Assembly (NCBI GenBank): GCA_019415645.1
Contig: DXYV01000011.1
Location: forward strand, 1-64,000
DNA: 64,000 nt
Reading direction: 5' to 3'
DNA from: Clostridiales bacterium
GTDB taxonomy: Bacteria > Bacillota > Clostridia > Oscillospirales > Oscillospiraceae
Shown: piece after piece, positions 30,809 to 39,225 of the stretch
How the letters are laid out: each line of letters opens with the position of its first letter
How positions within the stretch are numbered: position 1 is the first letter of the stretch
Notes under the pieces: model-generated
What the model was told of the DNA's origin: nothing
Databases searched by the model: none
The model's input: the letters and a program-made list of their open reading frames with translations, nothing else
Translations under genes and position numbers: made by a program

Positions 30809-31708
30809 TTGCATATTCTGGTGGTCGTCCTGGCGCTGGTCTGCCTGGGCCTCGCCTTCGGATTTTATACCCTGGAACGCAATCTGAAACAGGCCAAGGA
30901 CCAGTTGGAGCATGTGAAAAAAGGGGAGTCCAAGGCGCGGATCACCCTGCAAAGCCCCAACCGGGCGGCGGAGGAGCTCTTCCTGTCCATGAACCAACTG
31001 CTGGACCTGCGCAACGCCGAGTCGGCGGCCTACCGGCGGCAGGAACACGCCCTGCGCCAGCAGATCGCCAACGTCTCCCACGACCTGCGCACGCCCCTGA
31101 CCTCTATCCTGGGCTATCTTCAGCTGCTGGAGGACGAGAGCCTCAGCCCGGAGGAGCGGCGGCAGTATCTGTCCATCATCGAAGGCCGGGCCAAGACCCT
31201 GCAAAGCCTGATTACCGCCTTTTATGACCTGTCCCGCATCGAGGGGGGCGAGTACCCCCTGGAGCGGGAGCGGGTGGACCTGTACCGGGTACTCAGCGAG
31301 CTGATTGCCGAGTTTTACAATGACTTTGAGCGCTCCGGCTTTGCGGTGGAGGTGGACCTGAAGGAAGGCCTGCCTCCGGTCTGGGCGGACTCCGGCGCGG
31401 TGCTGCGGATTTTCACCAATCTGGTGGGCAACGCGCTCAAGCATGGCAAGACCTTCCTGACCATCCGGCTCTATCGGGCGGGGGACAAATTGGTGACGGA
31501 ATTTTCCAACGACGGGACGGGCCTGACCCAGGAGGATGTGGCCCATATGTTCGAGCGGTTCTATACGGCGGATAAGACCCGCAGCGGCCAGAACACCGGC
31601 CTGGGCATGTCCATCGTCCAGGCATTGGCCCGTCAGATGGGGCACGACACCCAGGCGGAGCTGAAAGAGGACGTCTTTACCGCCCGGGTGCTCTGGAGCC
31701 TGGAATGA
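30809..31708 (+). CDS. Sensor histidine kinase with a single membrane helix
   Basis: This 299-residue kinase has one N-terminal helix (about 2-19) with no visible external sensor domain, then a helical linker. The H-box IANVSHDLRTPLTSILGY carries His91; N-box FTNLVGNALKHG and G-boxes (SGQNTGLGMSIVQAL) complete the ATPase. TTG 30809 is the likely start, as AAGGCGGGG lies upstream and the ATG at 30786 is out of frame. Having almost no sensor domain, it may sense through the neighbouring ABC permease, as BceS-like kinases do. It should phosphorylate Asp54 of the regulator at 28295. Confidence 0.92.
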   Translation: MHILVVVLALVCLGLAFGFYTLERNLKQAKDQLEHVKKGESKARITLQSPNRAAEELFLSMNQLLDLRNAESAAYRRQEHALRQQIANVSHDLRTPLTSILGYLQLLEDESLSPEERRQYLSIIEGRAKTLQSLITAFYDLSRIEGGEYPLERERVDLYRVLSELIAEFYNDFERSGFAVEVDLKEGLPPVWADSGAVLRIFTNLVGNALKHGKTFLTIRLYRAGDKLVTEFSNDGTGLTQEDVAHMFERFYTADKTRSGQNTGLGMSIVQALARQMGHDTQAELKEDVFTARVLWSLE

Positions 31709-31742
31709 CCGATTCGACAAAGACGAAGCAAACGAAAAATAC

Positions 31743-31777
31743 ACACGCCCCGGCTGACGCAGTCAGCCGGGGCGTGT
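31743..31777. terminator. Bidirectional terminator between the kinase operon and gltX
   Basis: ACACGCCCCGGCTGAC and GTCAGCCGGGGCGTGT form a 16-base perfect stem around GCA. TTGTGTG follows on the plus strand and GTATTTTTCG on the minus strand. Confidence 0.9.
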
Positions 31778-31804
31778 TGTGTGTTTCAGAAGGAAAGAAG
31801 CCGG

Positions 31805-33307
31805 TCAGGCCCCCGCGGAGGCGGACAGACGGCGGATTCCGTCCCGAATGCGGGAGAGCGTCTCCTCCCGTCCCAGGATGTGGCACAGCTCCACTGCGCC
31901 GCCAGGGGTGACGGCCTTTCCGGAAAGTGCGGTGCGCACCGGCCAGAGGATGCGGCCGTTTTTCAGTTCCAGCTTCTGAGCCAGGCCGATGAGCGCGTCG
32001 TGCAGCACGTCATAGGTCCACTCCGGCAGCGCTTCCAGCACCGGCAGGACGGCGTTCAGAGCCTCCAGGGAATTTTCCTCGTTGGTCTTCATCTTCTTGT
32101 GGCAGTATAGCTCGGTAGAGTAATCGGGCAGCGCGTCGAAGAAGTCCACCTGGGGGGCGATGTCCCGCAGGGTGTCGCACCGGCCCTGGACCAGTGGGGC
32201 CACCAGCTTCAGGTCGATGGCGGGGTTGTGGATGGCCTCCTTGAGGTAGGGCTCCGCCAGGGGGTAGAAGTCCTCGGGGGAGAGGGCGCGCAGATAGTTG
32301 GCGTTGAAGTAGTTGAGCTTCTCCCGGTCAAAGATGGCGGGGGATTTGGAGATGCCCGCGATGTCAAAGACCTGGGCCAGCTCGTCCAGAGTGAAGAACT
32401 CCCGCTCCGCATACTCCCCCTTGGGGGCCCAGCCCAGCAGGGCCACGTAGTTGACCACGGCCTCGGAGAGGTAGCCCTCGGCGATCAGATCCTCATAGGA
32501 GGGGTCGCCGTGGCGCTTGGACATCTTGTTGTGTGCGTCCCGCATGACGGGGGAGCAGTGGATATAGGTGGGAATCTCCCAGCCGAAGGCCTGATAGAGC
32601 AGGTTGTACTTGGGTGCGGAGGCCAGATACTCCGACCCGCGCACCACGTGGGTGATGCCCATAAGATGGTCGTCGATGACGTTGGCGAAATTGTAGGTGG
32701 GCAGCCCGTCGGACTTGATGAGTACATTGTCGTCCAGGGTGGAATTTTCCACGGTGATGTCGCCGAACACCACGTCGGAGAAGGTGGTGGTCCCGCCCTC
32801 AGGAATTTTTTGCCGGATGACATAGGGAACTCCGGCGGCCAGTTTTTCGTCTATCTCCTGGGGAGAGAGGTGCCGGCAGTGGCCGTCGTAGCCGCCCAGG
32901 CCGTTCTCCCCGTGGAGGGAATCCAGCCGCTCCTTGTCGCAGAAGCAGCGATAGGCCCCGCCCTTCTCGATCAGCAGCTCGGCATATTTGCCGTAGATGT
33001 CCCGGCGCTCAGTTTGAATGTAGGGACCCACCGGGCCGCCTACGTCGGGACCCTCGTCCCAGGTCAGGCCGCATTTGCGCAGAGTCTTGTAGATGATCTC
33101 TGCCGCGTCAGCCACCAGACGGCCCTGGTCGGTGTCCTCGATGCGCAGCAGAAACTTGCCGCCGCCGTGCCGGGCGATGAGCCAGGTGTAAAGCGCCGTG
33201 CGCAGATTGCCCACATGCATGTAGCCGGTGGGGGAAGGAGCAAAGCGGGTGCGAATCCCGTCGTGGGGGATACGCGCCTCCATCTCCTGGAACCAAGTCA
33301 TATCCAT
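31805..33307 (-). CDS. gltX: Glutamate--tRNA ligase
   Basis: This 500-residue class I synthetase loads glutamate on tRNA-Glu, and in bacteria lacking GlnRS also on tRNA-Gln. The HIGH-type motif is in FAPSPTGYMHVGNLRTAL and the KMSKS-type motif is KMSKRHGD. The C-terminal anticodon-binding domain follows VALLGWAPKG. ATG 33307 is preceded by CTGGAGGAA. It is monocistronic on the minus strand. Confidence 0.97.
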   Translation of the reverse strand: MDMTWFQEMEARIPHDGIRTRFAPSPTGYMHVGNLRTALYTWLIARHGGGKFLLRIEDTDQGRLVADAAEIIYKTLRKCGLTWDEGPDVGGPVGPYIQTERRDIYGKYAELLIEKGGAYRCFCDKERLDSLHGENGLGGYDGHCRHLSPQEIDEKLAAGVPYVIRQKIPEGGTTTFSDVVFGDITVENSTLDDNVLIKSDGLPTYNFANVIDDHLMGITHVVRGSEYLASAPKYNLLYQAFGWEIPTYIHCSPVMRDAHNKMSKRHGDPSYEDLIAEGYLSEAVVNYVALLGWAPKGEYAEREFFTLDELAQVFDIAGISKSPAIFDREKLNYFNANYLRALSPEDFYPLAEPYLKEAIHNPAIDLKLVAPLVQGRCDTLRDIAPQVDFFDALPDYSTELYCHKKMKTNEENSLEALNAVLPVLEALPEWTYDVLHDALIGLAQKLELKNGRILWPVRTALSGKAVTPGGAVELCHILGREETLSRIRDGIRRLSASAGA

Positions 33308-33375
33308 CAGGAATTCCTCCAGTTTTGTCAGTCTCAGCTTATTCTATATTTTAGAAGGAATGATGTCAAGATTTA

Positions 33376-33404
33376 TTGCCTTTCGGGGGAAAACGTGGTA
33401 TGCT
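33376..33404 (+). promoter_or_regulatory. Promoter of trpS
   Basis: TTGCCT (33376-33381) and TATGCT (33399-33404) are spaced by 17 bases, 37 bases before the chosen trpS start. The short leader leaves no room for a T-box. Confidence 0.6.
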
Positions 33405-33441
33405 AAATCAGTTAGAAACCATAAAAAAGGTTGTGTCAAAT

Positions 33442-34440
33442 ATGGAAGAAAAAAAGGTCATGCTGTCCGGAATCCAGCCCAGCGGCGATCTTCATCTGGG
33501 GAATTACCTGGGGGCGATCAAGAACTGGAGCGCCCGGAGCGAGCAGTTTGACTGTTATTACTTTATGGCCGATATGCACACCATCACCGTGCGCCAGAAT
33601 CCCGCCGACCTGCGCCGCCGCACGCTGGAGCAGCTGGCCCAGTATATCGCCTGCGGCCTGGACCCGGAGAAGAACACCCTGTTTATCCAGAGCCATGTCC
33701 CCGCCCATGCGGAGCTGGGCTGGGTGCTCAACTGCTACACCATGTTCGGCGAGCTGTCCCGCATGACGCAGTTCAAGGATAAATCCGCCAAGCACAAGGA
33801 CAACATCAACGGCGGCCTGTTTACCTACCCCGCCCTGATGGCGGCGGACATCCTGCTCTATCAGCCGGACTATGTCCCCGTGGGAGAGGACCAGAAGCAG
33901 CATGTGGAGCTCACCCGCAACATCGTCCAGCGGTTCAACGGCATTTACGGCGACGTATTCAAGATGCCCGAACCCTACATTCCCAAGGCGGGAGCCCGAA
34001 TCATGGGCCTTACCACGCCGGACAGCAAGATGAGCAAATCCATCCCCGAGGGCTGCGTGTTCCTGATGGAAAAGCCAGAGGACATCCAGCGCAAGTTCAA
34101 GCGGGCCATCACGGACAGCGATACCGAGCGCTGTGTCCGCTACGACCCCAAGGCCAAGCCCGGCGTGTCCAATCTGATGAATATTTACTCCGCCGTCACT
34201 GGGAAAAGCTTTGAGGAGATCGAGCGGGAGTTCGACGGCCAGGGCTACGGCGCCTTCAAGCCCGCCGTGGGCGAGGCCGTAGTGGAGACGCTGCGCCCCA
34301 TCCGGGAGGAGGCCGAACGCATCCTCAAGGATAAGGCCTATCTGGAGTCAGTGTACAAGGCCGGGGCCGAGAAGGCGTCCTATGTGGCCAACAAGACGCT
34401 GCGGAAAGTCTACAAGAAGGTGGGCTTTGTGGCCCGATAA
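33442..34440 (+). CDS. trpS: Tryptophan--tRNA ligase
   Basis: This 332-residue class I synthetase charges tRNA-Trp. The HIGH-type motif HLGN is at 18-21 in SGIQPSGDLHLGNYLGA, and KMSKS is at 196-200. ATG 33442 gives the normal family length; an in-frame ATG 66 bases upstream lies on the promoter. The ribosome site is weak (AAAGG with a long spacer). The next gene starts 12 bases later. Confidence 0.96.
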   Translation: MEEKKVMLSGIQPSGDLHLGNYLGAIKNWSARSEQFDCYYFMADMHTITVRQNPADLRRRTLEQLAQYIACGLDPEKNTLFIQSHVPAHAELGWVLNCYTMFGELSRMTQFKDKSAKHKDNINGGLFTYPALMAADILLYQPDYVPVGEDQKQHVELTRNIVQRFNGIYGDVFKMPEPYIPKAGARIMGLTTPDSKMSKSIPEGCVFLMEKPEDIQRKFKRAITDSDTERCVRYDPKAKPGVSNLMNIYSAVTGKSFEEIEREFDGQGYGAFKPAVGEAVVETLRPIREEAERILKDKAYLESVYKAGAEKASYVANKTLRKVYKKVGFVAR

Positions 34441-34452
34441 GGAGTAAATTCC

Positions 34453-35640
34453 ATGCCCATGTTTATGCGTGTCGATCTATCGACCATCGGTTATGTAGCC
34501 GCCGCCCTGGCGGTGGCGGCCCTCATTGCCTTTATCGCGACGCCGGTCGTCAAATCCCTGGCCTTTAAGGTCGGGGCGGTGGATGTGCCCAAGGACGCCC
34601 GGCGGATGCACGACCATCCCATTCCCCGGATGGGCGGCCTGGCGATTTTTCTTGGTTTTCTGCTGGCAGTGCTGATTTTTGTGCCTCTGACCAGCGCTAT
34701 GGGAAACAGCGGAGCCGAACTGCTCTCCGATTCCACCAAGGGGATGCTGCTGGGGGCCATTATCATTGTGATTCTGGGGGTCTTTGACGATATTTATGAT
34801 CTGCCGGCCAAGTTTAAGTTCGTGGTGCAGATCATTGCCGCCATTGTGGCGGCGGTTTCGGGGAATGTGATCGACGTGATCTCCAACCCCAATGTGTTCA
34901 GCCAGAATCCCTGGCTGGAGCTTGGCTGGCTGTCCTATCCGGTCACTATCATCTGGATCGTAGCCGTCACCAATGCCGTCAACCTGATCGACGGCCTGGA
35001 CGGCCTGGCCTGCGGTGTGTCCACCATCAGCTCCATGACCATGCTGGTCATCGCCCTGCTGGTGTCTGAGGTCAACGTGGCGGTTATGATGGGGGCCCTG
35101 GCGGGGGCCTGCCTGGGCTTTTTGCCCTATAACCTCAACCCGGCCAAGATCTTTATGGGGGATACGGGCTCCACCTTCCTGGGCTTCATCCTGGCCACCA
35201 TGTCGGTGCAGGGAATGTTCAAAATGTATACGATCATCTCCTTTGTGGTACCCTTCCTGATGCTGGGCCTGCCCATTTTCGATACCTGCTTTGCCTTTAT
35301 CCGCCGCATCGCCCACGGACAGAGCCCCATGCACCCCGACCGCAGCCATGTCCATCATCGGCTGATCGACATGGGCTTTACCCAGAAGCAGGCCGTGGGA
35401 ATCCTCTATGTGATCTCCGCGATCCTGGGCCTGTCCGCCGTGATTTTGACTACCAGCGGCGCGCTGAAGGCCATGATTTTTCTGCTGGCCATGTGTGCGG
35501 CCGGCGTTGTGGCGGGGAAAATCTTCCTGAGCAATAACGACGAGGGGAAGAAGCGGCCGTCGGCCACGGCGTCTTCCGCTTCCAGCCCGACGGGAACCGA
35601 GCCCGCGGCGCCGGACCAGAAGGAGGAGGAGCATGAGTAA
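34453..35640 (+). CDS. tagO: Undecaprenyl-phosphate N-acetylglucosaminyl 1-phosphate transferase (TagO/WecA)
   Basis: This 395-residue membrane enzyme starts wall polymer synthesis by moving GlcNAc-1-P to undecaprenyl phosphate. It has about eleven membrane helices. Conserved cytoplasmic motifs are RMHDHPIPRMGG, the Asp pair in VFDDIYDLPAKFKF, NLIDGLDGLA, MGDTGSTFLG and the HIH-like HPDRSHVHHRL. The last 35 residues are a polar tail. ATG 34453 follows AAGGAG. Its end overlaps wecB by 8 bases, linking lipid-linked GlcNAc formation to UDP-ManNAc supply. Confidence 0.95.
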   Translation: MPMFMRVDLSTIGYVAAALAVAALIAFIATPVVKSLAFKVGAVDVPKDARRMHDHPIPRMGGLAIFLGFLLAVLIFVPLTSAMGNSGAELLSDSTKGMLLGAIIIVILGVFDDIYDLPAKFKFVVQIIAAIVAAVSGNVIDVISNPNVFSQNPWLELGWLSYPVTIIWIVAVTNAVNLIDGLDGLACGVSTISSMTMLVIALLVSEVNVAVMMGALAGACLGFLPYNLNPAKIFMGDTGSTFLGFILATMSVQGMFKMYTIISFVVPFLMLGLPIFDTCFAFIRRIAHGQSPMHPDRSHVHHRLIDMGFTQKQAVGILYVISAILGLSAVILTTSGALKAMIFLLAMCAAGVVAGKIFLSNNDEGKKRPSATASSASSPTGTEPAAPDQKEEEHE

Positions 35641-36781
35641 GCGCAAGGTCATGACCATTTTCGGCACCCGGCCGGAGGCCATCAAGATGGCGCCTCTGGT
35701 GAAGGAGCTGGAGCGGCGGCCGGAGCTGGAGAGCTGCTGCTGTGTAACGGCCCAGCACCGCCAGATGCTAGATTCCGTGCTGGAGATCTTCCAGATCCGG
35801 CCGGACTACGACCTGAACATCATGGAGGCGCGCCAGACCCTGTCCACCATTACCACGAAATGCCTGCTGGGCCTGGAGGAAGTGTTTGAGCGGGAAAAGC
35901 CGGATCTGGTGCTGGTCCACGGCGATACATCCACCACCTTTGCCGGCGCGCTGGCGGCCTTTTACCACCAGATTGCCGTAGGTCATGTGGAGGCCGGCCT
36001 GCGCACCGGCGACAAGTATTCGCCCTTTCCAGAGGAGATGAACCGCTCCCTGGTGGGGCGGATTGCCGACCTGCATTTCTGTCCGACACCCTCCAACCGC
36101 CGGAACCTGGCCGCCGAGGGCATTGAGCAGGGGGTGTTTGTGACGGGCAATACCGTGATTGATGCCTTAAAAACGACTGTTCGCAAGGATTATCACTTTA
36201 CAACAAAACTCCTCAATGAGCTGGACTACAGCCGCAGGATTCTCGTGGTGACCTGCCACCGCCGGGAGAATTACGGCGAACCCATGGAACACATCATGAC
36301 GGCTCTGCGCCGGCTGGCGCTGGCCTACCCGGACTGCACGCTGGTATACCCCGTCCACCTGTCGCCTGTGGTGCAGGAGGTGGCCCACCGTCACCTGGAC
36401 GGGCTGGACAATGTCCACCTGATTGAGCCCCTGCTGGCAGACGAGATGCATAACCTGCTGGCCCGCAGCTATCTGGTGCTGACCGACTCCGGCGGCCTGC
36501 AGGAGGAGGCGCCCGCCCTGGGCAAGCCGGTGCTGGTGCTGCGCCGGGAGACCGAGCGGCCTGAGGCGGTAGCGGCGGGCACGGTCCGGCTGGCCGGCAC
36601 GGAGGAGGAAGCGATTTTCCGCCAGGCCGCCCGTTTGCTGGATTCGCCGGAGGCTTACGCGCAGATGGCCCATGCGGTCAATCCCTACGGCGACGGCAGA
36701 GCCTGTACCAGAATCGTGGATGCGATCTTGTACCGCTTCGGCCTGCGCAGCCAGCCGCCGGAGGAATTTTCGGGGACCTGA
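35633..36781 (+). CDS. wecB: UDP-N-acetylglucosamine 2-epimerase (non-hydrolysing)
   Basis: This 382-residue enzyme interconverts UDP-GlcNAc and UDP-ManNAc, the precursor of teichoic acid linkage units and surface glycans. Signature parts are FGTRPEAIKMAPLVKEL, LVHGDTSTTFAGALAAFY, GHVEAGLRTGD, FPEEMNRSLV and LTDSGGLQEEAP. The GT-B-like fold length is normal. Start ATG 35633 is after AAGGAGGAGG inside tagO. The pair suggests wall teichoic-acid-like or capsule synthesis, but later tag genes are not nearby. Confidence 0.96.
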   Translation: MSKRKVMTIFGTRPEAIKMAPLVKELERRPELESCCCVTAQHRQMLDSVLEIFQIRPDYDLNIMEARQTLSTITTKCLLGLEEVFEREKPDLVLVHGDTSTTFAGALAAFYHQIAVGHVEAGLRTGDKYSPFPEEMNRSLVGRIADLHFCPTPSNRRNLAAEGIEQGVFVTGNTVIDALKTTVRKDYHFTTKLLNELDYSRRILVVTCHRRENYGEPMEHIMTALRRLALAYPDCTLVYPVHLSPVVQEVAHRHLDGLDNVHLIEPLLADEMHNLLARSYLVLTDSGGLQEEAPALGKPVLVLRRETERPEAVAAGTVRLAGTEEEAIFRQAARLLDSPEAYAQMAHAVNPYGDGRACTRIVDAILYRFGLRSQPPEEFSGT

Positions 36782-36805
36782 GCGGCCGTTGGAAAGGGGC
36801 AAAAG

Positions 36806-37567
36806 ATGGAAGAAAAAAGCAGAAACCGATTTGTCATCATCATTGCCCTGATTCTGGTAGCGGCAGTCTTTTACAGCTTTGCCATCAATTTGTTTGGCGA
36901 GACGCCCTCGGTTGAGCTGGCGGACATCAACGAGGACGCGCAGAATTCCGCTACCGTTCCGGTGGAGCCGGGGGACATCGTCCCGGTGGATGTGACGCCG
37001 GAGACGGTGCAGAGCGTGATCGCCGAGCTGGACCGCTATACCAGCTATCAGCGCAGCGTTGTGGTGGAATATTTCCAGGGAAACGAGACCCTGGGCAGCC
37101 TGATCGCTCTGGTGGCGGTAGACGGCGGTTGGACCCGGGCGGATGTGACCGGCCAGAACGGACTGGTGGAACACTCCATTGTGGGCGACGGGACACGCTG
37201 GCTCTGGTATGACAGCGATACGGACTATCTCCGTACGCCTGCGTCGGAATCTTCTGCCGATCTGGCCCAGCGCCTGCCCACCTATGAGGATGTGCTGGAC
37301 GTGGACCCGGAGGCCATCACCGCCGCGTCCTATGAGAGCCGGGGCGAGCTGCCCTGTATCTATGTGGAGGTGGAGCAGGCGGAGCTGGGTTATCAGGAGC
37401 GGTACTGGATCTCGGTGGAGAGCGGCCTGCTGGTCTCCGCGGAGACCATAAAGGACGGCCAGGTGGTCTACCGGATGAGCTCCTATCAGGTGACCAGCCC
37501 GCTGGTGGATTCCGAGGGCAGCTTTACGCTGCCCGACGGCACGGTGCTCCATCAGGCCGGGGACTGA
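36806..37567 (+). CDS. Membrane-anchored protein of unknown function
   Basis: This 253-residue protein has one N-terminal helix (about 9-29, FVIIIALILVAAVFYSFAI) and an external domain. The domain resembles outer-surface lipoprotein folds: TYEDVLDVDPEAITAASYES, IYVEVEQAELGYQERYWISV, then a strand with SYQVTSP. I do not recognise a named family. AAAGGGG lies upstream. It is 24 bases after wecB and probably co-transcribed. Its last 16 bases overlap the end of the convergent gene at 37552. Confidence 0.72.
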   Translation: MEEKSRNRFVIIIALILVAAVFYSFAINLFGETPSVELADINEDAQNSATVPVEPGDIVPVDVTPETVQSVIAELDRYTSYQRSVVVEYFQGNETLGSLIALVAVDGGWTRADVTGQNGLVEHSIVGDGTRWLWYDSDTDYLRTPASESSADLAQRLPTYEDVLDVDPEAITAASYESRGELPCIYVEVEQAELGYQERYWISVESGLLVSAETIKDGQVVYRMSSYQVTSPLVDSEGSFTLPDGTVLHQAGD

Positions 37568-37938
37568 TCCGCCTCGCTCTCGCCCAGGCCCAGGAGCAGC
37601 ATAAGGCCCAGGGCGATGACCAGATCCAGATTGTCCCCTTCCAGAAAAAGAAACAGGATGATCAGAATTAGGAGGATGTCTCCGCTGTCCAGATTTTGCA
37701 GCGAGAAATTCTGAAACACACCGCCCAATAAATCGCCGATTCCCTTGGTCACGCTGCCCAGCAGATCGCCTGTGCGGTCCGGACCGCCCGAAGCGTGGGC
37801 GGAAGCGGGGCGGGAGCGGCCGCCCGGTGGAGCGGAGCGGGGAGAGCCGGCGTCGCCCGCAGAGGACGAGCGCCGGTCGGATTCCTCCTCCGGAATGGGC
37901 GCATAGGCGGTGCCGGGCGGGATATAGCGGTTATACAT
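37552..37938 (-). CDS. Small hypothetical protein with a hydrophobic C-terminal hairpin
   Basis: This 128-residue protein has a Pro/Ser/Gly-rich first half (about 10-55), an amphipathic segment (GSVTKGIGDLLGGVFQNF), and two hydrophobic stretches (about 87-99 and 104-118) that may form a short hairpin in the membrane. I recognise no family. It overlaps the end of the next upstream gene by 8 bases (37931-37938), so both are coupled. It may be the last member of a three-gene minus-strand operon. Confidence 0.62.
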   Translation of the reverse strand: MYNRYIPPGTAYAPIPEEESDRRSSSAGDAGSPRSAPPGGRSRPASAHASGGPDRTGDLLGSVTKGIGDLLGGVFQNFSLQNLDSGDILLILIILFLFLEGDNLDLVIALGLMLLLGLGESEADQSPA

Positions 37939-38362
37939 GGCGCTCTTCCTCTCCTTTTGACTGGAAGCTGTCCAGGGCGATGCGGATCAGCCGGGTGAGC
38001 TTGGAGATCCGGATGGCTTTGTCCAGCTTGGCATAGCGTTCTTTTTTCACAAATGGGCGCAGGGCATTGAGCAGGGCGGCCCGTTCATCGTCATTGGACT
38101 GATACTCCGACAGCAGCCGCATTGCCAGCTGAAGCAGCCGGGGGTCCAGACTGCCCAGCGCGGAGAACAGGTCCCCGCCCGGCGCAGCCTGGGCCTGCGG
38201 CGGAGCGGGCGGCTCCGCCTCCTCTGCCTGCTCCGAATCAGGGGCGGCGGGCGGCGGGTCCTGCTTGGCGCCGCTGCCCAGGCTGTGGGCGAGCGTCAGA
38301 ATCTGGTTCATGGCGTCCGGATTGGATAAGATCGCGCTTAATTTGTCCTCCAGCTCGCTCAA
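37931..38362 (-). CDS. Hypothetical protein with a Pro-rich linker
   Basis: This 143-residue protein has an N-terminal helix pair with LSNPDAMNQILTLAHSLG, an acidic Pro/Ala linker (about 37-66), and a C-terminal helical part with LLQLAMRLLSEYQSNDDER and LLNALRPFVKKERYAKLDKA. The second part resembles the helical segment of small clostridial proteins associated with spores, but I cannot name it. It shares the NPDAMNQIL / DPEGKRLVEQI-like theme with the neighbour at 38398, so both could be related helper proteins. Confidence 0.65.
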   Translation of the reverse strand: MSELEDKLSAILSNPDAMNQILTLAHSLGSGAKQDPPPAAPDSEQAEEAEPPAPPQAQAAPGGDLFSALGSLDPRLLQLAMRLLSEYQSNDDERAALLNALRPFVKKERYAKLDKAIRISKLTRLIRIALDSFQSKGEEERHV

Positions 38363-38397
38363 CGCCGCACCCCCCTTTCATGACTTGTCGGTCTAAA

Positions 38398-38664
38398 TTA
38401 CTTCTGGACCGCTTTGCGGATCTGTTCCACCAACCGCTTTCCCTCCGGGTCGTTCAGCAGTTTGGACATCGCGCCCATAAGTTTGGCGGAGTCCCCCTTG
38501 GCGGCGGCGCTGGCCGCCCCCTCCAGGTCTCCACCGGCGTTCTGGGACAGCATGGACAGCAGCTGCTGGGTCTCGGGGGCGTTTTGAATGGCGTCCAGGG
38601 TATGCTTATCCTTCATAAGCTGTTCCGCCTGGCCGCTGTGCAGAAGATCTTTCAAATCGGGCAT
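38398..38664 (-). CDS. Small helical hypothetical protein
   Basis: This 88-residue protein begins MPDLKDLLHSGQAEQLMKDK and is predicted to be all helix. It contains LDAIQNAPETQQLLSMLSQN and LMGAMSKLLNDPEGKRLVEQ, two similar helix-Asp/Asn-Pro or Ala-Pro-helix units. Ribosome site AAAGGACG is upstream. No known function. It is the first gene of the minus-strand trio ending at 37552; the gap to the second gene is 35 bases. Confidence 0.68.
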   Translation of the reverse strand: MPDLKDLLHSGQAEQLMKDKHTLDAIQNAPETQQLLSMLSQNAGGDLEGAASAAAKGDSAKLMGAMSKLLNDPEGKRLVEQIRKAVQK

Positions 38665-38724
38665 AGGGTTCCCACGTCCTTTCTAAGCACAGTATATGCC
38701 CGAAATAGAACCAGGTGACGGTCA

Positions 38725-39225
38725 ATGAAAATTTTAGTGGTATCCGACAGCCATGGGGTACTGAAAAATTTGAGACAGGCGGTGGAGCGGGAGCAGCCGG
38801 ACCGCATATTCCATTTGGGGGATCTGGTATCCGACGCCCAGCGCTTGTCCTGCGCCGCTCCGGAGATTCCTCTGGAGGCGGTGGTGGGGAACTGTGACGG
38901 CTGGACCCGCGGGGCGGGCAGCCTGCTGCTGGAGGTGGAGGGCGTCTCCTTCTTCCTGACTCACGGGCACCGCTATCAGGTAAAATCCGGCCTGAGCCTG
39001 CTGACCCAGGCGGGAGGGGAGGCCGGAGCGGATGTGGTGTGCTTCGGCCACACCCACCAGGCGCTGTGCCGGCGGTGGCCCGACGGAACGCTGGTGGTGA
39101 ATCCCGGCTCCGTGGGAGGTATCCATGCGCCGGCCACCTATGCGGTCGTCACGGTGGAGAACGGCTGTGCCGCCGCAGAGCTGAAAACACTGGAAGGAGA
39201 GAACGGCCATGCTTTTGACCATTGA
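38725..39225 (+). CDS. yfcE: YfcE/MJ0936 family metallophosphodiesterase
   Basis: This 166-residue calcineurin-type phosphoesterase has the metal ligands in ILVVSDSHG, HLGDLVSD, VVGNCD, LTHGHRY and FGHTHQA. The final VVNPGSVGG is typical. Family members hydrolyse phosphodiesters; the physiological substrate is unknown. ATG 38725 follows AGGTGACGG. It overlaps coaX by 17 bases. Confidence 0.93.
   Translation: MKILVVSDSHGVLKNLRQAVEREQPDRIFHLGDLVSDAQRLSCAAPEIPLEAVVGNCDGWTRGAGSLLLEVEGVSFFLTHGHRYQVKSGLSLLTQAGGEAGADVVCFGHTHQALCRRWPDGTLVVNPGSVGGIHAPATYAVVTVENGCAAAELKTLEGENGHAFDH

Noticed and set aside
33405..33441. A T-box before trpS
   Set aside because: The leader after the promoter is under 40 bases and lacks the T-box motif.
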